From Gammaproteobacteria bacterium (GTDB lineage Bacteria > Pseudomonadota > Gammaproteobacteria > Pseudomonadales > Azotimanducaceae), in NCBI GenBank assembly GCA_026707045.1, contig JAPOXO010000133.1:1-35100 (forward strand): a stretch of 35,100 bases of DNA, read 5' to 3'. Both the position numbers and the translations under genes were made by a program. Below the pieces are notes generated by a model. The model had not been told where the DNA came from and did not search any database. It saw only the letters and a list, made by a program, of their open reading frames with translations. Below, piece after piece: positions 16,616-23,583 of the stretch. Positions within the stretch are counted from its first letter, which is position 1. Each line of letters begins with the position of its first letter.

Positions 16616-17548
16616 ATGGCCTACAACAACATCGAATACGAGACAGACGACCGCATCGCATTTGTCACGCTCAATCGACCAGAAAAACTAAATCCTTTGA
16701 GTCATGCGCTTCGAGGAGAGGTCTATGACGCAATGAGGCGTGCTGAAGCCGACCGAAGCGTCGGCGTGATCATTTTGCGCGCAAATGGACGAGCATTTTC
16801 CGCGGGCTACGATCTAGCGCCAAACGTAGATGAACAAAGTGATTTCGTTAGCGATCATTCAGGAATGCCCGACACTGGCTCGACACACCCCCAACATTAC
16901 GATTGGTCACGGCATGCGTTAATGGGTCATTGGTTGATATGGGAACTGGCTAAGCCAGTCATAGCGCAGATTCATGGATGGTGTCTGGCGGGAGGAACCG
17001 AATTGACTTCGATGTGCGACATGCGAATCGTCGCCGAAGATGCACGAATTGGGTACCCTCCTGTACGTGCCATGGGAACTATGGACATGATGTGGGCGCC
17101 GTGGTTTCTGCCGCCAGTCAAAGCGCGCGAGTTTGCATATACGGGGGATTGGTTTACGGGAGCAGAAATGGCGCAGTACGGCTGGGCCAACTACGCCCTA
17201 CCCAAAGAAGACCTGGCTGAATTCACCGAAAAATTCGCCCGTAGGCTTGGGCACATCGACAACGACCAGTTGAACTACAACAAACGCGCGGTGAACCGAC
17301 AGTACGAAATCATGGGCATCAGAACTGGACTTATGTCGGGAACAGACGTAGAAGCGATGTCCAAGCATCGTCCTGCTGCCGGGGAATTTGGAAGGCGCGT
17401 CCGAGAAGAAGGATTGAAAGCAGCTCTGGAATGGAGAGACGGACCATTTGGCGATTTCCGTGCTGAGTACCAAGACAAACATCGAAATCGAGAACTTGCC
17501 GGGGCTAGCAAGTCCGCCAAACCTGGAGACAGCGATTACAGTCGCTAG
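16616..17548 (+). CDS. Enoyl-CoA hydratase/isomerase (crotonase) family protein
   Basis: This 310-residue crotonase-fold protein binds CoA thioesters. The first oxyanion segment is AFSAGYDLAP near residues 60-69. The second is HGWCLAGGTELTSMCDMRI at about 120-138, whose Glu matches catalytic Glu144 of rat hydratase. The position of the second catalytic Glu (Glu164, in a QPE-type motif) is changed here to YPPVRAMG, so classical hydration is doubtful; isomerase, hydrolase or another chemistry is possible. It is longer than the usual 255-265 residues because of an insert after AGYDLAP and an extended C-terminus. It is 88 bp upstream of the LLM oxidoreductase on the same strand and may share its transcript. 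Confidence 0.9.
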   Translation: MAYNNIEYETDDRIAFVTLNRPEKLNPLSHALRGEVYDAMRRAEADRSVGVIILRANGRAFSAGYDLAPNVDEQSDFVSDHSGMPDTGSTHPQHYDWSRHALMGHWLIWELAKPVIAQIHGWCLAGGTELTSMCDMRIVAEDARIGYPPVRAMGTMDMMWAPWFLPPVKAREFAYTGDWFTGAEMAQYGWANYALPKEDLAEFTEKFARRLGHIDNDQLNYNKRAVNRQYEIMGIRTGLMSGTDVEAMSKHRPAAGEFGRRVREEGLKAALEWRDGPFGDFRAEYQDKHRNRELAGASKSAKPGDSDYSR

Positions 17549-17636
17549 ACGCTCGCCGATCAGATTGACCTGGAATATCGCAATCGTTACGTTGCGGCAA
17601 AACGATTGCAGGAACTGAGTACTTGGGGCAATAAAC

Positions 17637-18455
17637 GTGAAAATTGGATTATTCGGAATTAACTCTGGAATCTGTGCCGATCCAGATGTTGCAAAGAGAG
17701 TAGTACGTCACGCTGAGTTGGCGGGAATTGAGTCGGTTTGGACAGGAGAACATGTGGTTCTTCCGGATCCGAGACAGCCACCATCACCCGCTGCACCTGA
17801 CTACGCAATGCTGCATCCGTCGACAAACCTGGCGTTTCTAGCGGCAGTTACCGACAGCGTGAAACTAGGGACCGGGATTACGTTGATTGCTCAACGGAAT
17901 CCTCTCGTCCTTGCAAAAGAGATGGCAAGCCTAGACTACATCTCCAAGGGCCGCTTGATTCTAGGAATTGGTGCAGGCTATCTCTACCAGGAATTCGATG
18001 CATTAGGAGTTCCATTTCGAGAACGCGGTGCAAGAACTGACGAAGCGATCAAGGTGCTTAGAACTCTTTGGAATGACCCAAATCCCTCGTTTAGCGGACG
18101 CTTCTGGAGGTTTGAAAATATTCAAGCAATGCCGCGGCCAGTACAACGCGGGGGCCCACCAATAGTTGTGGGAGGCACAAGCGAAGCAGCGCTGAAAAGA
18201 TCTGCAGAATCAGCTCAGGGTTGGTATGGATTCGCTATGAACGTTGAGCAGACACGTGAGATAGTTCGTCGGGTTAGTCAATATCCTGGAGGAGCTGATC
18301 TGGAAGTCAGTGTCACACCATCGATGCGTCTAGACCAAAACCTAGTACAGGAATTTGCGTCTGTAGGAGTTCACCGACTGATTTCGCTGATACCCAATGA
18401 AGAAGCTCGAATCCTTCAGCTGATTGACGATTTAGCTCCGCTTGGCGACACATAG
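17637..18455 (+). CDS. LLM class oxidoreductase, TIGR03619-like F420-dependent type
   Basis: This 272-residue TIM-barrel protein belongs to the luciferase-like superfamily, in the group usually named F420-dependent TIGR03619. Family landmarks are GIESVWTGEHVVLP at about residues 30-43, KLGTGITLIAQRNPLVLAKE, GRLILGIGAGYLYQEFDALG and GGPPIVVGGTSEAALKRSAE. Whether the cofactor is F420 or FMN cannot be told here. The start is GTG, inferred because it gives the normal N-terminus MKIGLFGINSG. Its TAG stop is immediately followed by the left target-site duplication of the mobile element, and the gene is intact. Before that insertion its stop lay only 3 bp from the stop of the convergent esterase gene, now 3.3 kb away. 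Confidence 0.9.
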   Translation: MKIGLFGINSGICADPDVAKRVVRHAELAGIESVWTGEHVVLPDPRQPPSPAAPDYAMLHPSTNLAFLAAVTDSVKLGTGITLIAQRNPLVLAKEMASLDYISKGRLILGIGAGYLYQEFDALGVPFRERGARTDEAIKVLRTLWNDPNPSFSGRFWRFENIQAMPRPVQRGGPPIVVGGTSEAALKRSAESAQGWYGFAMNVEQTREIVRRVSQYPGGADLEVSVTPSMRLDQNLVQEFASVGVHRLISLIPNEEARILQLIDDLAPLGDT

Positions 18456-18463
18456 AACCTAAG
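18456..18463. repeat. Left target-site duplication (AACCTAAG)
   Basis: AACCTAAG directly precedes the left terminal inverted repeat and is repeated exactly at 21804-21811 after the right one. Eight base pairs is the usual duplication length for IS1595-family elements. It starts on the base after the LLM gene's stop codon. Confidence 0.92.
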
Positions 18464-18491
18464 GGGAATTATATATTTGGGTTGATAAATC
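18464..18491 (+). repeat. Left terminal inverted repeat of the IS1595-family element
   Basis: The first 15 bases GGGAATTATATATTT are identical to the inverted right end. Over 28 bases 25 match, with differences at positions 16, 23 and 27. Confidence 0.92.
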
Positions 18492-18492
18492 A

Positions 18493-19167
18493 TTACTTCG
18501 TCCGTCTGGGACGATAGGTTAGCAGTGCTTTAGCAACATCAGTTGGGGTTGCCTCGCCATAGTCAGCTTTGTAGATACGCCTTTCCTTGACTTGGTTAGA
18601 TTCCCCTTTGTAAATTGCATCGATGCCAGCCACGGATTTATCCATTTCATTTTCTTGCTGCACGTTGGCATCGACACGTTGTCGATGTAGTTCTTGAACT
18701 TCGTTCACCATGTTCCATTGCTCCGAAGGAGTTAATTTGAGAATTGGAAAGTCCTGTATGTGCTTTTTGTAGACGTGTGGTTGCCCCGTTCCTTGTTGGC
18801 GACTGTAAATTTCTTCCTGCTTTGCTTTCATACACAGGAATAAATAGAAAGTCATATATTCGTGTTCGTCCAAACTTCTTACAACTATGCAGTCCGAAGC
18901 CCAAATACTCTCTTCATGCCACCAAACGTAACCTGAATAGGCACCCGATCTGCTGATGGTGAAACACTGACCTTCAGAATTTGATTGGTTGTGCATGTAG
19001 GCTGGCACTCGACCTCCCGCAACAACAGGTATGGAACCTTCCAATGCTTGTAATTCAGTAATCACTTTCCCGTTTTCAATGGACGCAATTTCCATCAAAG
19101 GAACAGTTTCACATTTACCGCTGACAATCCAGGGCCTCCCCTTTCCGTTCAATCGTTCAATCTCCAC
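18493..19167 (-). CDS. hsdS-like: Restriction specificity (TRD) domain, HsdS-like; out-of-frame C-terminal part of the cargo RM enzyme
   Basis: The frame encodes one target-recognition domain of the type I HsdS class. Typical HsdS motifs are visible: IPVVAGGRVPAYMHNQ, TISRSGAYSGYV, WASDCIVV, and QQGTGQPHVYKKHIQDFPI, followed by a helical spacer. Only one such domain is present, so it is half a normal HsdS. The nominal start is GTG at 19167, which has no ribosome site because the homopolymer lies just upstream. The frame is open further back through the homopolymer into the nuclease-methyltransferase gene, which it overlaps by 19 bp. Either a 1-base gain or a 2-base loss in the tract would make this the C-terminus of a 754-residue enzyme. 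As read, it may be poorly translated or made by coupling to the overlapping gene. The stop is 2 bp from the element's left inverted repeat. Confidence 0.85.
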   Translation of the reverse strand: MEIERLNGKGRPWIVSGKCETVPLMEIASIENGKVITELQALEGSIPVVAGGRVPAYMHNQSNSEGQCFTISRSGAYSGYVWWHEESIWASDCIVVRSLDEHEYMTFYLFLCMKAKQEEIYSRQQGTGQPHVYKKHIQDFPILKLTPSEQWNMVNEVQELHRQRVDANVQQENEMDKSVAGIDAIYKGESNQVKERRIYKADYGEATPTDVAKALLTYRPRRTK

Positions 19168-20756
19168 GCCTGTTGGGGGGGGGGGTCAATAGGATTTTCT
19201 GTACGCTGGTAAAAGAATACAAACTCGTCTTTATCTATAGTTTCACCCTTTGTTTTTTCACCACTTATGGCAACACGGTAATACCATTCCGTACTTTTCG
19301 TTCCTTTGTCCGTTAAATAAACAATTTGGGTTCCAGCTTCGGTGTAGGGCGAAAATGTACCTCTGGGCAATGTCGCAATAACTCGCACTCTAGAATGTTG
19401 AAACACTCTTTTCCAAAGCGACGAATGCACTTGATTAACGACAAGTCCTTCAGGTACAACGATTGCCATTGAGCCCCCCATTTTGAGACTGTTGAAACAA
19501 TGCAAGAAACAAGCTTCATCTGAATCTTTGGCGTTTCCATCCACAAGTCTGATCGCATCAACATCAACATCGAGCGAAAATGGAATGTTCGACACAATAC
19601 AATCGTGCAATTGATCGGCGTTCACAAGGCTATTTCCTTGTGTTACTCCTGAATGCCCGTCTCCAAAGAGAATCATGTTCATTTTTGCGACACGTGCTGT
19701 TGTGGTCAGTTCTCTCCCGTAAACTGATTTGTGGTGCAAAATCTGCATTGCGTCCGCAGAAGGCTTAATTTGTTGTCCAAGATGTCGAAACGTTTCAATA
19801 AGGAACCCTCCCGTCCCGCAAAACGGATCGTAGACGGTGTTTCCAAATTGCGGGTTCAACAGTTCAACCATGAATCGGACAATTGGTCTCGGCGTGAAGT
19901 ACTCTCCCAAATCGTTGTGCGTGGAAGTGGTGCGGCTCAAGAAATGCTCAAATGCAACACCTTTCAAATCTTCATCAACGCTCATAAGATGAAGTGGATT
20001 CAATTCGGAAATGATCTTCTTTAGTGCTCTTCCGTTCACTCTTGTTTCCGACAACACATCACTCTTGTAGAGCTTTTTGAGTCGTGCAACCACGTAGTCG
20101 TTGAGATAGCTGGGCAAATCTTCGTCTGACTTTTTGAGAAGGTCGTTCCAAGTTGAATCATTGGATTCTCGTTCGCTCAGCAATTTCAGAAACAATATGT
20201 TCGAAAACTCAGTGAAACGTTCCAATCCCGCGCGGATGCCCGCTTGCCTCAAGACATTGTTCAATGTCTCGAAAACATCAATCAACTGTGATCTCGACTC
20301 AATGACACGATATGGAACGGTCATGACACTGTTACTTCCGCTTTCCCAAAATCTCTTAAGTTGTTGTGGTGCCAACGGTTCTGTCACTTCGAGATTGTTG
20401 AGAAACAGAGGTTTTCCCGAAGGGGCATGCAGAGATTTGAAGGATGGTCCGTTGCAGGCGAACAAATAATCTACTCCAATTCGCTTGGAGTAATCGGCGG
20501 CTTGAGCGAATGCCTTGTCGATTGTTACATTGGGTTTCTTGGCTTCCAGAACCGCCGATGGGACACCATCGGAAAAGAAAACATAGTCAGGAGACAGTTC
20601 CTTCAGATTCTTTTTGTGTGTTGAACTCAAACGTCTTGTAACTGACCGTTCAACAAATACGTCTCTGTTGGGATTATCCGGGTCTAGGATCCAGCCTTGC
20701 GCAGAAAGTCTGCGATCAATTTGTTGGCGAACTTCTGCTTCTACTAACTGAAGCAT
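19149..20756 (-). CDS. Fused restriction nuclease and N6-adenine DNA methyltransferase (type IIG / HsdM-like)
   Basis: This 535-residue protein joins two activities. Residues 1-110 form an HsdR-N-like nuclease domain: Pro56-Asp57, then Glu71-Ala-Lys73 (PD-(D/E)XK), then QAADY at 85-89, matching the QxxxY motif seen in type I HsdR nucleases. Residues about 150-520 are an HsdM-type methyltransferase. Its motifs are GEYFTPRPIV at 284-293, SAM-binding DPFCGTGG at 310-317, and catalytic SNIPF at 389-393 (the usual motif is NPPF). No helicase domain is present. The C-terminus runs into the homopolymer (three prolines, then QQAWRLND) and stops at a frame different from the TRD. The ATG is 5 bp after the transposase stop, with AAGGA 10 bases upstream. 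In the alternative tract length it would continue into the TRD as one nuclease-methyltransferase-specificity chain. Confidence 0.9.
   Translation of the reverse strand: MLQLVEAEVRQQIDRRLSAQGWILDPDNPNRDVFVERSVTRRLSSTHKKNLKELSPDYVFFSDGVPSAVLEAKKPNVTIDKAFAQAADYSKRIGVDYLFACNGPSFKSLHAPSGKPLFLNNLEVTEPLAPQQLKRFWESGSNSVMTVPYRVIESRSQLIDVFETLNNVLRQAGIRAGLERFTEFSNILFLKLLSERESNDSTWNDLLKKSDEDLPSYLNDYVVARLKKLYKSDVLSETRVNGRALKKIISELNPLHLMSVDEDLKGVAFEHFLSRTTSTHNDLGEYFTPRPIVRFMVELLNPQFGNTVYDPFCGTGGFLIETFRHLGQQIKPSADAMQILHHKSVYGRELTTTARVAKMNMILFGDGHSGVTQGNSLVNADQLHDCIVSNIPFSLDVDVDAIRLVDGNAKDSDEACFLHCFNSLKMGGSMAIVVPEGLVVNQVHSSLWKRVFQHSRVRVIATLPRGTFSPYTEAGTQIVYLTDKGTKSTEWYYRVAISGEKTKGETIDKDEFVFFYQRTENPIDPPPQQAWRLND
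19175..19185. repeat. 11-base G homopolymer (C on the coding strand), likely phase-variation tract
   Basis: Eleven G on the + strand lie near the 3' end of the nuclease-methyltransferase frame. With 11 bases the frame ends at 19149. With 12 (or 9) it continues without a stop into the TRD frame ending at 18493. Long G/C tracts of this kind change length by slipped-strand mispairing and are known switches in restriction genes, for example Campylobacter type IIG genes and Neisseria hsdS. A sequencing or assembly error in the tract length is possible. Confidence 0.85.
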
Positions 20757-20761
20757 GGCAC

Positions 20762-21733
20762 CTAAGTCCTTGCTCCCGAATCGAAGCCGTTGTCAGCAAT
20801 CAAATCTTCATAAGACAACGACTTTCCTGTCAATCCGCTTGCAACAATCTCCATTTGCGAGATTGTGTCCAAATCTCGAAGGTTATGCCTTCCCGAAAAT
20901 TCGGCAACATACCTATTCAGATGCTTGGGAGACATCTTGTGATAAGTGCCGTGATACCCTCGCTTCATGAGCGCCCAGAAAGATTCGATTCCGTTGGTGT
21001 GAGCCATGCCGTCAACGAACTCTCCAACCGAATGCTTGACTGTCTTGTGTGGGAAGGGCAATCCTTGATAGGCGGTTGCCTCGTCCGTGTAGATCTGTGC
21101 ATCTTGAGAAACGCTCTTGACAACGAATCCCTGCAAGGTCTCAGCATCGGTTCTTGCAACAACCTTGGCTCGTATCTGATTGGATTCCCTGTCCTTGATG
21201 CCTGCAACGGCAGTTTTGCCCACAGTGCCACGACCAGCCCGTAACTTTTTACCTTCGTGCTTGTTGGATTCTCGACCGCCTACATAGGTTTCATCAGCTT
21301 CCGCCGGACCGTTAAACATGACATTTGAACCTTCTGACGCAAAAGCTTCGCGAATTCTCTGTTGCATGTGCCAAGCTGTTTTCTGTGTAATTCCCAAATC
21401 CCTGTGCAACTTCATGCTTGAAACACCCTTGAGACTGGTCAAGTCCAAGTAAATAGCGTACACCCATTTGAGCAATGGCAAAGGAGAGCCTGCCATTACC
21501 GTTCCCGTCTTTACACTGAAATATTTGCGACACTTTCGGCAACGATAGGGCATCTTGACATGGGAACACTCGTGCGTATTTTCGCTGTTGCAGAGGGGGA
21601 GAGCTCGGTGTCGGGCCAGCGTGTTAAGTCGCGCGTACCATTTTCTAGCTGAATCCTCACTTGGAAACAGGTTTGCAAGTTCAATGAGAGTAATTCCTTT
21701 TCGATGGGATTTTCCCGGTGCTTTTTGAGTCAT
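20762..21733 (-). CDS. tnpA: IS1595-family (ISXO2-like) transposase
   Basis: This 323-residue protein is a complete IS1595-family transposase. The N-terminus carries a helix-turn-helix-like region and a zinc-ribbon: two HxxC/CxxC-type pairs are visible around residues 54-83, including YRCRKCRKYFSVKTGTVM. The catalytic ISXO2-like domain starts with EADETYVGGRESNKHEGKK, with the first acidic residue near 145. It has a second Asp in IYTDEATAYQGL near 217. It ends with HTNGIESFWALMKRGYHGTYH, where Asn or Glu takes the third position as known for this family. The ATG has AAGGAG 9 bases upstream and a promoter inside the right end. The restriction cargo begins 5 bp after its stop, so both come from one transcript. 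Confidence 0.95.
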   Translation of the reverse strand: MTQKAPGKSHRKGITLIELANLFPSEDSARKWYARLNTLARHRALPLCNSENTHECSHVKMPYRCRKCRKYFSVKTGTVMAGSPLPLLKWVYAIYLDLTSLKGVSSMKLHRDLGITQKTAWHMQQRIREAFASEGSNVMFNGPAEADETYVGGRESNKHEGKKLRAGRGTVGKTAVAGIKDRESNQIRAKVVARTDAETLQGFVVKSVSQDAQIYTDEATAYQGLPFPHKTVKHSVGEFVDGMAHTNGIESFWALMKRGYHGTYHKMSPKHLNRYVAEFSGRHNLRDLDTISQMEIVASGLTGKSLSYEDLIADNGFDSGART

Positions 21734-21757
21734 GTCTAAATCTCCTTCATACTGATG

Positions 21758-21785
21758 ATTGTAGTGATTGAGACGGGTTTGTCAA
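21758..21785 (-). promoter_or_regulatory. Promoter of the transposase-RM operon, overlapping the right end
   Basis: Reading leftward, TTGACA (21785-21780, perfect -35) is followed after a 16-base spacer by TACAAT (21763-21758, 5 of 6 to the -10 consensus), about 25 bp before the transposase ATG. The -35 lies within the terminal inverted repeat, so transposase binding to the end could repress its own transcription, which is inference. Confidence 0.7.
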
Positions 21786-21803
21786 CCTAAATATATAATT
21801 CCC
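21776..21803 (-). repeat. Right terminal inverted repeat of the IS1595-family element
   Basis: Read inward from 21803 it begins GGGAATTATATATTT, identical for 15 bases to the left end, with 25 of 28 matching overall. It contains the -35 hexamer of the transposase promoter. Confidence 0.92.
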
Positions 21804-21811
21804 AACCTAAG
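21804..21811. repeat. Right target-site duplication (AACCTAAG)
   Basis: This is an exact copy of 18456-18463. The CTA within it is the stop codon (TAG on the minus strand) of the esterase gene, so duplication of the target preserved that gene's end. Confidence 0.92.
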
Positions 21812-22850
21812 GTCGAGTAATTCCTTTACAAAAGTCGGTAACACTGCGAGCTCCTTCTTTCGCAATCATGGTGCAATCGGGCACGATGAGTTCAGTGGCG
21901 TGAACTGTCCCCTTAACGTCCCTACAAAAGGCTTGAACTCCCGCTTGCAGTAACAGCCGATAGAACTCGATTCCCTCGTCGCGGAGCGGATCGAACTCAT
22001 TAACACTGATTACCGTGGGAGGAAAGTGCTTGACGTCCTGCTCTGTAGCAAAACTGGGCCACGCAAGGGGATTCTCGTTTTCCAGTTCCTCGATTCCATA
22101 GCCCACCGCTGCTCTGTTGTTGGCAAGTTCAAGCAGGTAGCCGTTACATTCGCTACTTGATGGAAAACGATCTTGGGGCCATTTACCAGCTATATAGGGA
22201 CAAAAGGCGTAGAGTCCTTGAATTAGCTCCAGCGATCCTTCCTTGGCCATTTTCATGCCAGTGGCTAATGTCAAGTTTCCTCCGCCGCTCTCACCGGAAA
22301 CGATTACGTTTGATGGGTCAATTCCTAGTAGGTCGCTTGATTCCACTGCCCATTTGACCCCGGAAACACAGTCATTCAACCCGGCCGGAAATGGAGCAAC
22401 TTCTTGTGATGAAGACGGAACCATGCAATTCCGAAAGTCAACCATCGCAACAGCAACCCCGTTGTTGGCCAGTCGTCTGCCCCACATGTTGAAGGGAGCG
22501 TCAAAGCAAGAGCCAGTACTCATGCCTCCACCGTGCAAGTAAACAATGCAAGGTAGGACTTCCCCATTGTTAGGACGCAGTAAACGAACCTTGACAATGT
22601 TTCCGTCGGGAGAAGATTCAAACTCCAAAGTTCTGTCGTCCAGGTCTGCGTTCAGCAAACTACCCGCTTCGTACACCGCCCGAGTTTGCTTTTCCATCTG
22701 TTTTCGGAAAGCCACCGCTTCAGGACTGCTCGCCTCATCAAGCAACTGTGCCCGATTCCCTATGTCTCCTTGATTTATAGGATCTGGCACAGAACCGAAG
22801 TACTTTCTAATTTTTGGATCAATTCTCAGGTCATCGGTGATCTTTGACAT
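21807..22850 (-). CDS. Alpha/beta hydrolase, HSL-type esterase
   Basis: This is a complete serine hydrolase of the hormone-sensitive-lipase branch (bacterial esterase family IV). The oxyanion-hole motif is YLHGGGMSTGS and the nucleophile elbow is VSGESGGGN. The acid is probably the Asp in NEFDPLRDEG and the His is in GTVHATEL. The frame extends upstream to a GTG at 22886, but ATG at 22850 has GAGGT 8 bases before it and gives MSKITDDLRIDPKIRKYF, 347 residues. No signal peptide is seen, so it is likely cytoplasmic, acting on short-chain esters. Its TAG stop lies inside the right target duplication of the mobile element; before insertion the gene converged on the LLM gene with 3 bp between stops. 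Confidence 0.9.
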   Translation of the reverse strand: MSKITDDLRIDPKIRKYFGSVPDPINQGDIGNRAQLLDEASSPEAVAFRKQMEKQTRAVYEAGSLLNADLDDRTLEFESSPDGNIVKVRLLRPNNGEVLPCIVYLHGGGMSTGSCFDAPFNMWGRRLANNGVAVAMVDFRNCMVPSSSQEVAPFPAGLNDCVSGVKWAVESSDLLGIDPSNVIVSGESGGGNLTLATGMKMAKEGSLELIQGLYAFCPYIAGKWPQDRFPSSSECNGYLLELANNRAAVGYGIEELENENPLAWPSFATEQDVKHFPPTVISVNEFDPLRDEGIEFYRLLLQAGVQAFCRDVKGTVHATELIVPDCTMIAKEGARSVTDFCKGITRP

Positions 22851-23065
22851 GTAGAGCGACCTCGCATTTTGTTTACGCAGGGACACAACTGGATGGCGGA
22901 CCTATTTCAGGTCAAAATACAGCTGATTCCTAGCACGGTTGCCGAGCTGCACCAAGCAATGATCGCGCTGTACTACTAACACATTCAACTCGGATTCTTT
23001 TGCGCTCTCTGGTCTGGACGGCGTTTAGACCTTCTGCTGACACGAAACAAACCACAATTCAACAG

Positions 23066-23356
23066 CTAAGCTTCGTCGTTGTTAGTTTCGGAAGTCACAA
23101 TATGCACTCGTTTTTTCGAAAGAAACAGAGTGCCTATAAGATAAGAGAACACAAAACAGAATATCAGAGAAATTAAAGCAAGAAAGAATCCCATGTTCGA
23201 ATTGAACAGAAACAACATGACGGCTATGCCAAGAGACACATTCAACTTAAATGACCTAAGCTCGTCTTTACTCGAGAAAACCCAAGTTCCATCTCTTTTG
23301 ACCTTCATGGGTGGTATCGTGTGATGAGCATGCCTGTCTAGAAACGAAATCGACAC
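23066..23356 (-). CDS. Small hypothetical membrane protein
   Basis: I do not recognise a family. The 96-residue frame has a polar N-terminal third (KVKRDGTWVFSSKDELRSFK), a long hydrophobic region about residues 38-80 that could form two membrane helices, and a short charged tail. The nominal start is GTG at 23356; an ATG at 23308 would give 80 residues, and neither has a clear ribosome site. The hydrophobic pattern and isolated position between two well-defined genes argue for a real gene. The direction is leftward, about 215 bp upstream of the esterase gene. Confidence 0.5.
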   Translation of the reverse strand: MSISFLDRHAHHTIPPMKVKRDGTWVFSSKDELRSFKLNVSLGIAVMLFLFNSNMGFFLALISLIFCFVFSYLIGTLFLSKKRVHIVTSETNNDEA

Positions 23357-23583
23357 TCATGGGCCAGAGTTAAGTCTATTGGCATTGTACGCACTAGGGA
23401 GTAAAGCTGGCCAAGTCTTCATTCTCGGCTCTTGGCTAACAATCGAATAAATATTTGCAAATTATCAGTAGAAGAAAACTAAACGATCACTCTAGGTCTG
23501 AATTCGCTAAGGCCCTAAACTGCATTCACGCTCATATTGGTTATCATGCGATTTACTGTTGTTTGTCCACACTAGAGGTGGCT

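Larger units (their letters stand above)
18464..21803 (-). mobile_element. IS1595-family transposable element carrying a restriction-modification cargo
   Basis: The 3,340-bp element is bounded by 28-bp inverted repeats starting GGG and by an exact 8-bp target duplication, so both ends are complete. It encodes an IS1595/ISXO2-type transposase and, downstream in the same direction, a fused nuclease-methyltransferase and a specificity-domain frame. The transposase promoter lies at the right end. Nothing else fits inside: the last frame stops 2 bp from the left inverted repeat, and cargo and transposase are 5 bp apart. IS1595 is a family in which passenger genes are known; a restriction-modification passenger tightly packed like this is the unusual part. 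Intact ends and frames (apart from the homopolymer switch) suggest recent arrival. Confidence 0.93.

Noticed and set aside
20855..21244. 129-codon + strand open frame
   Set aside because: It is antisense to the transposase catalytic domain; the transposase reading is decisive.
23455..23583. N-terminal extension of the superoxide dismutase from a TTG codon
   Set aside because: ATG at 23584 has a good ribosome site and directly precedes the signal-like segment; the added 43 residues look like leader DNA.
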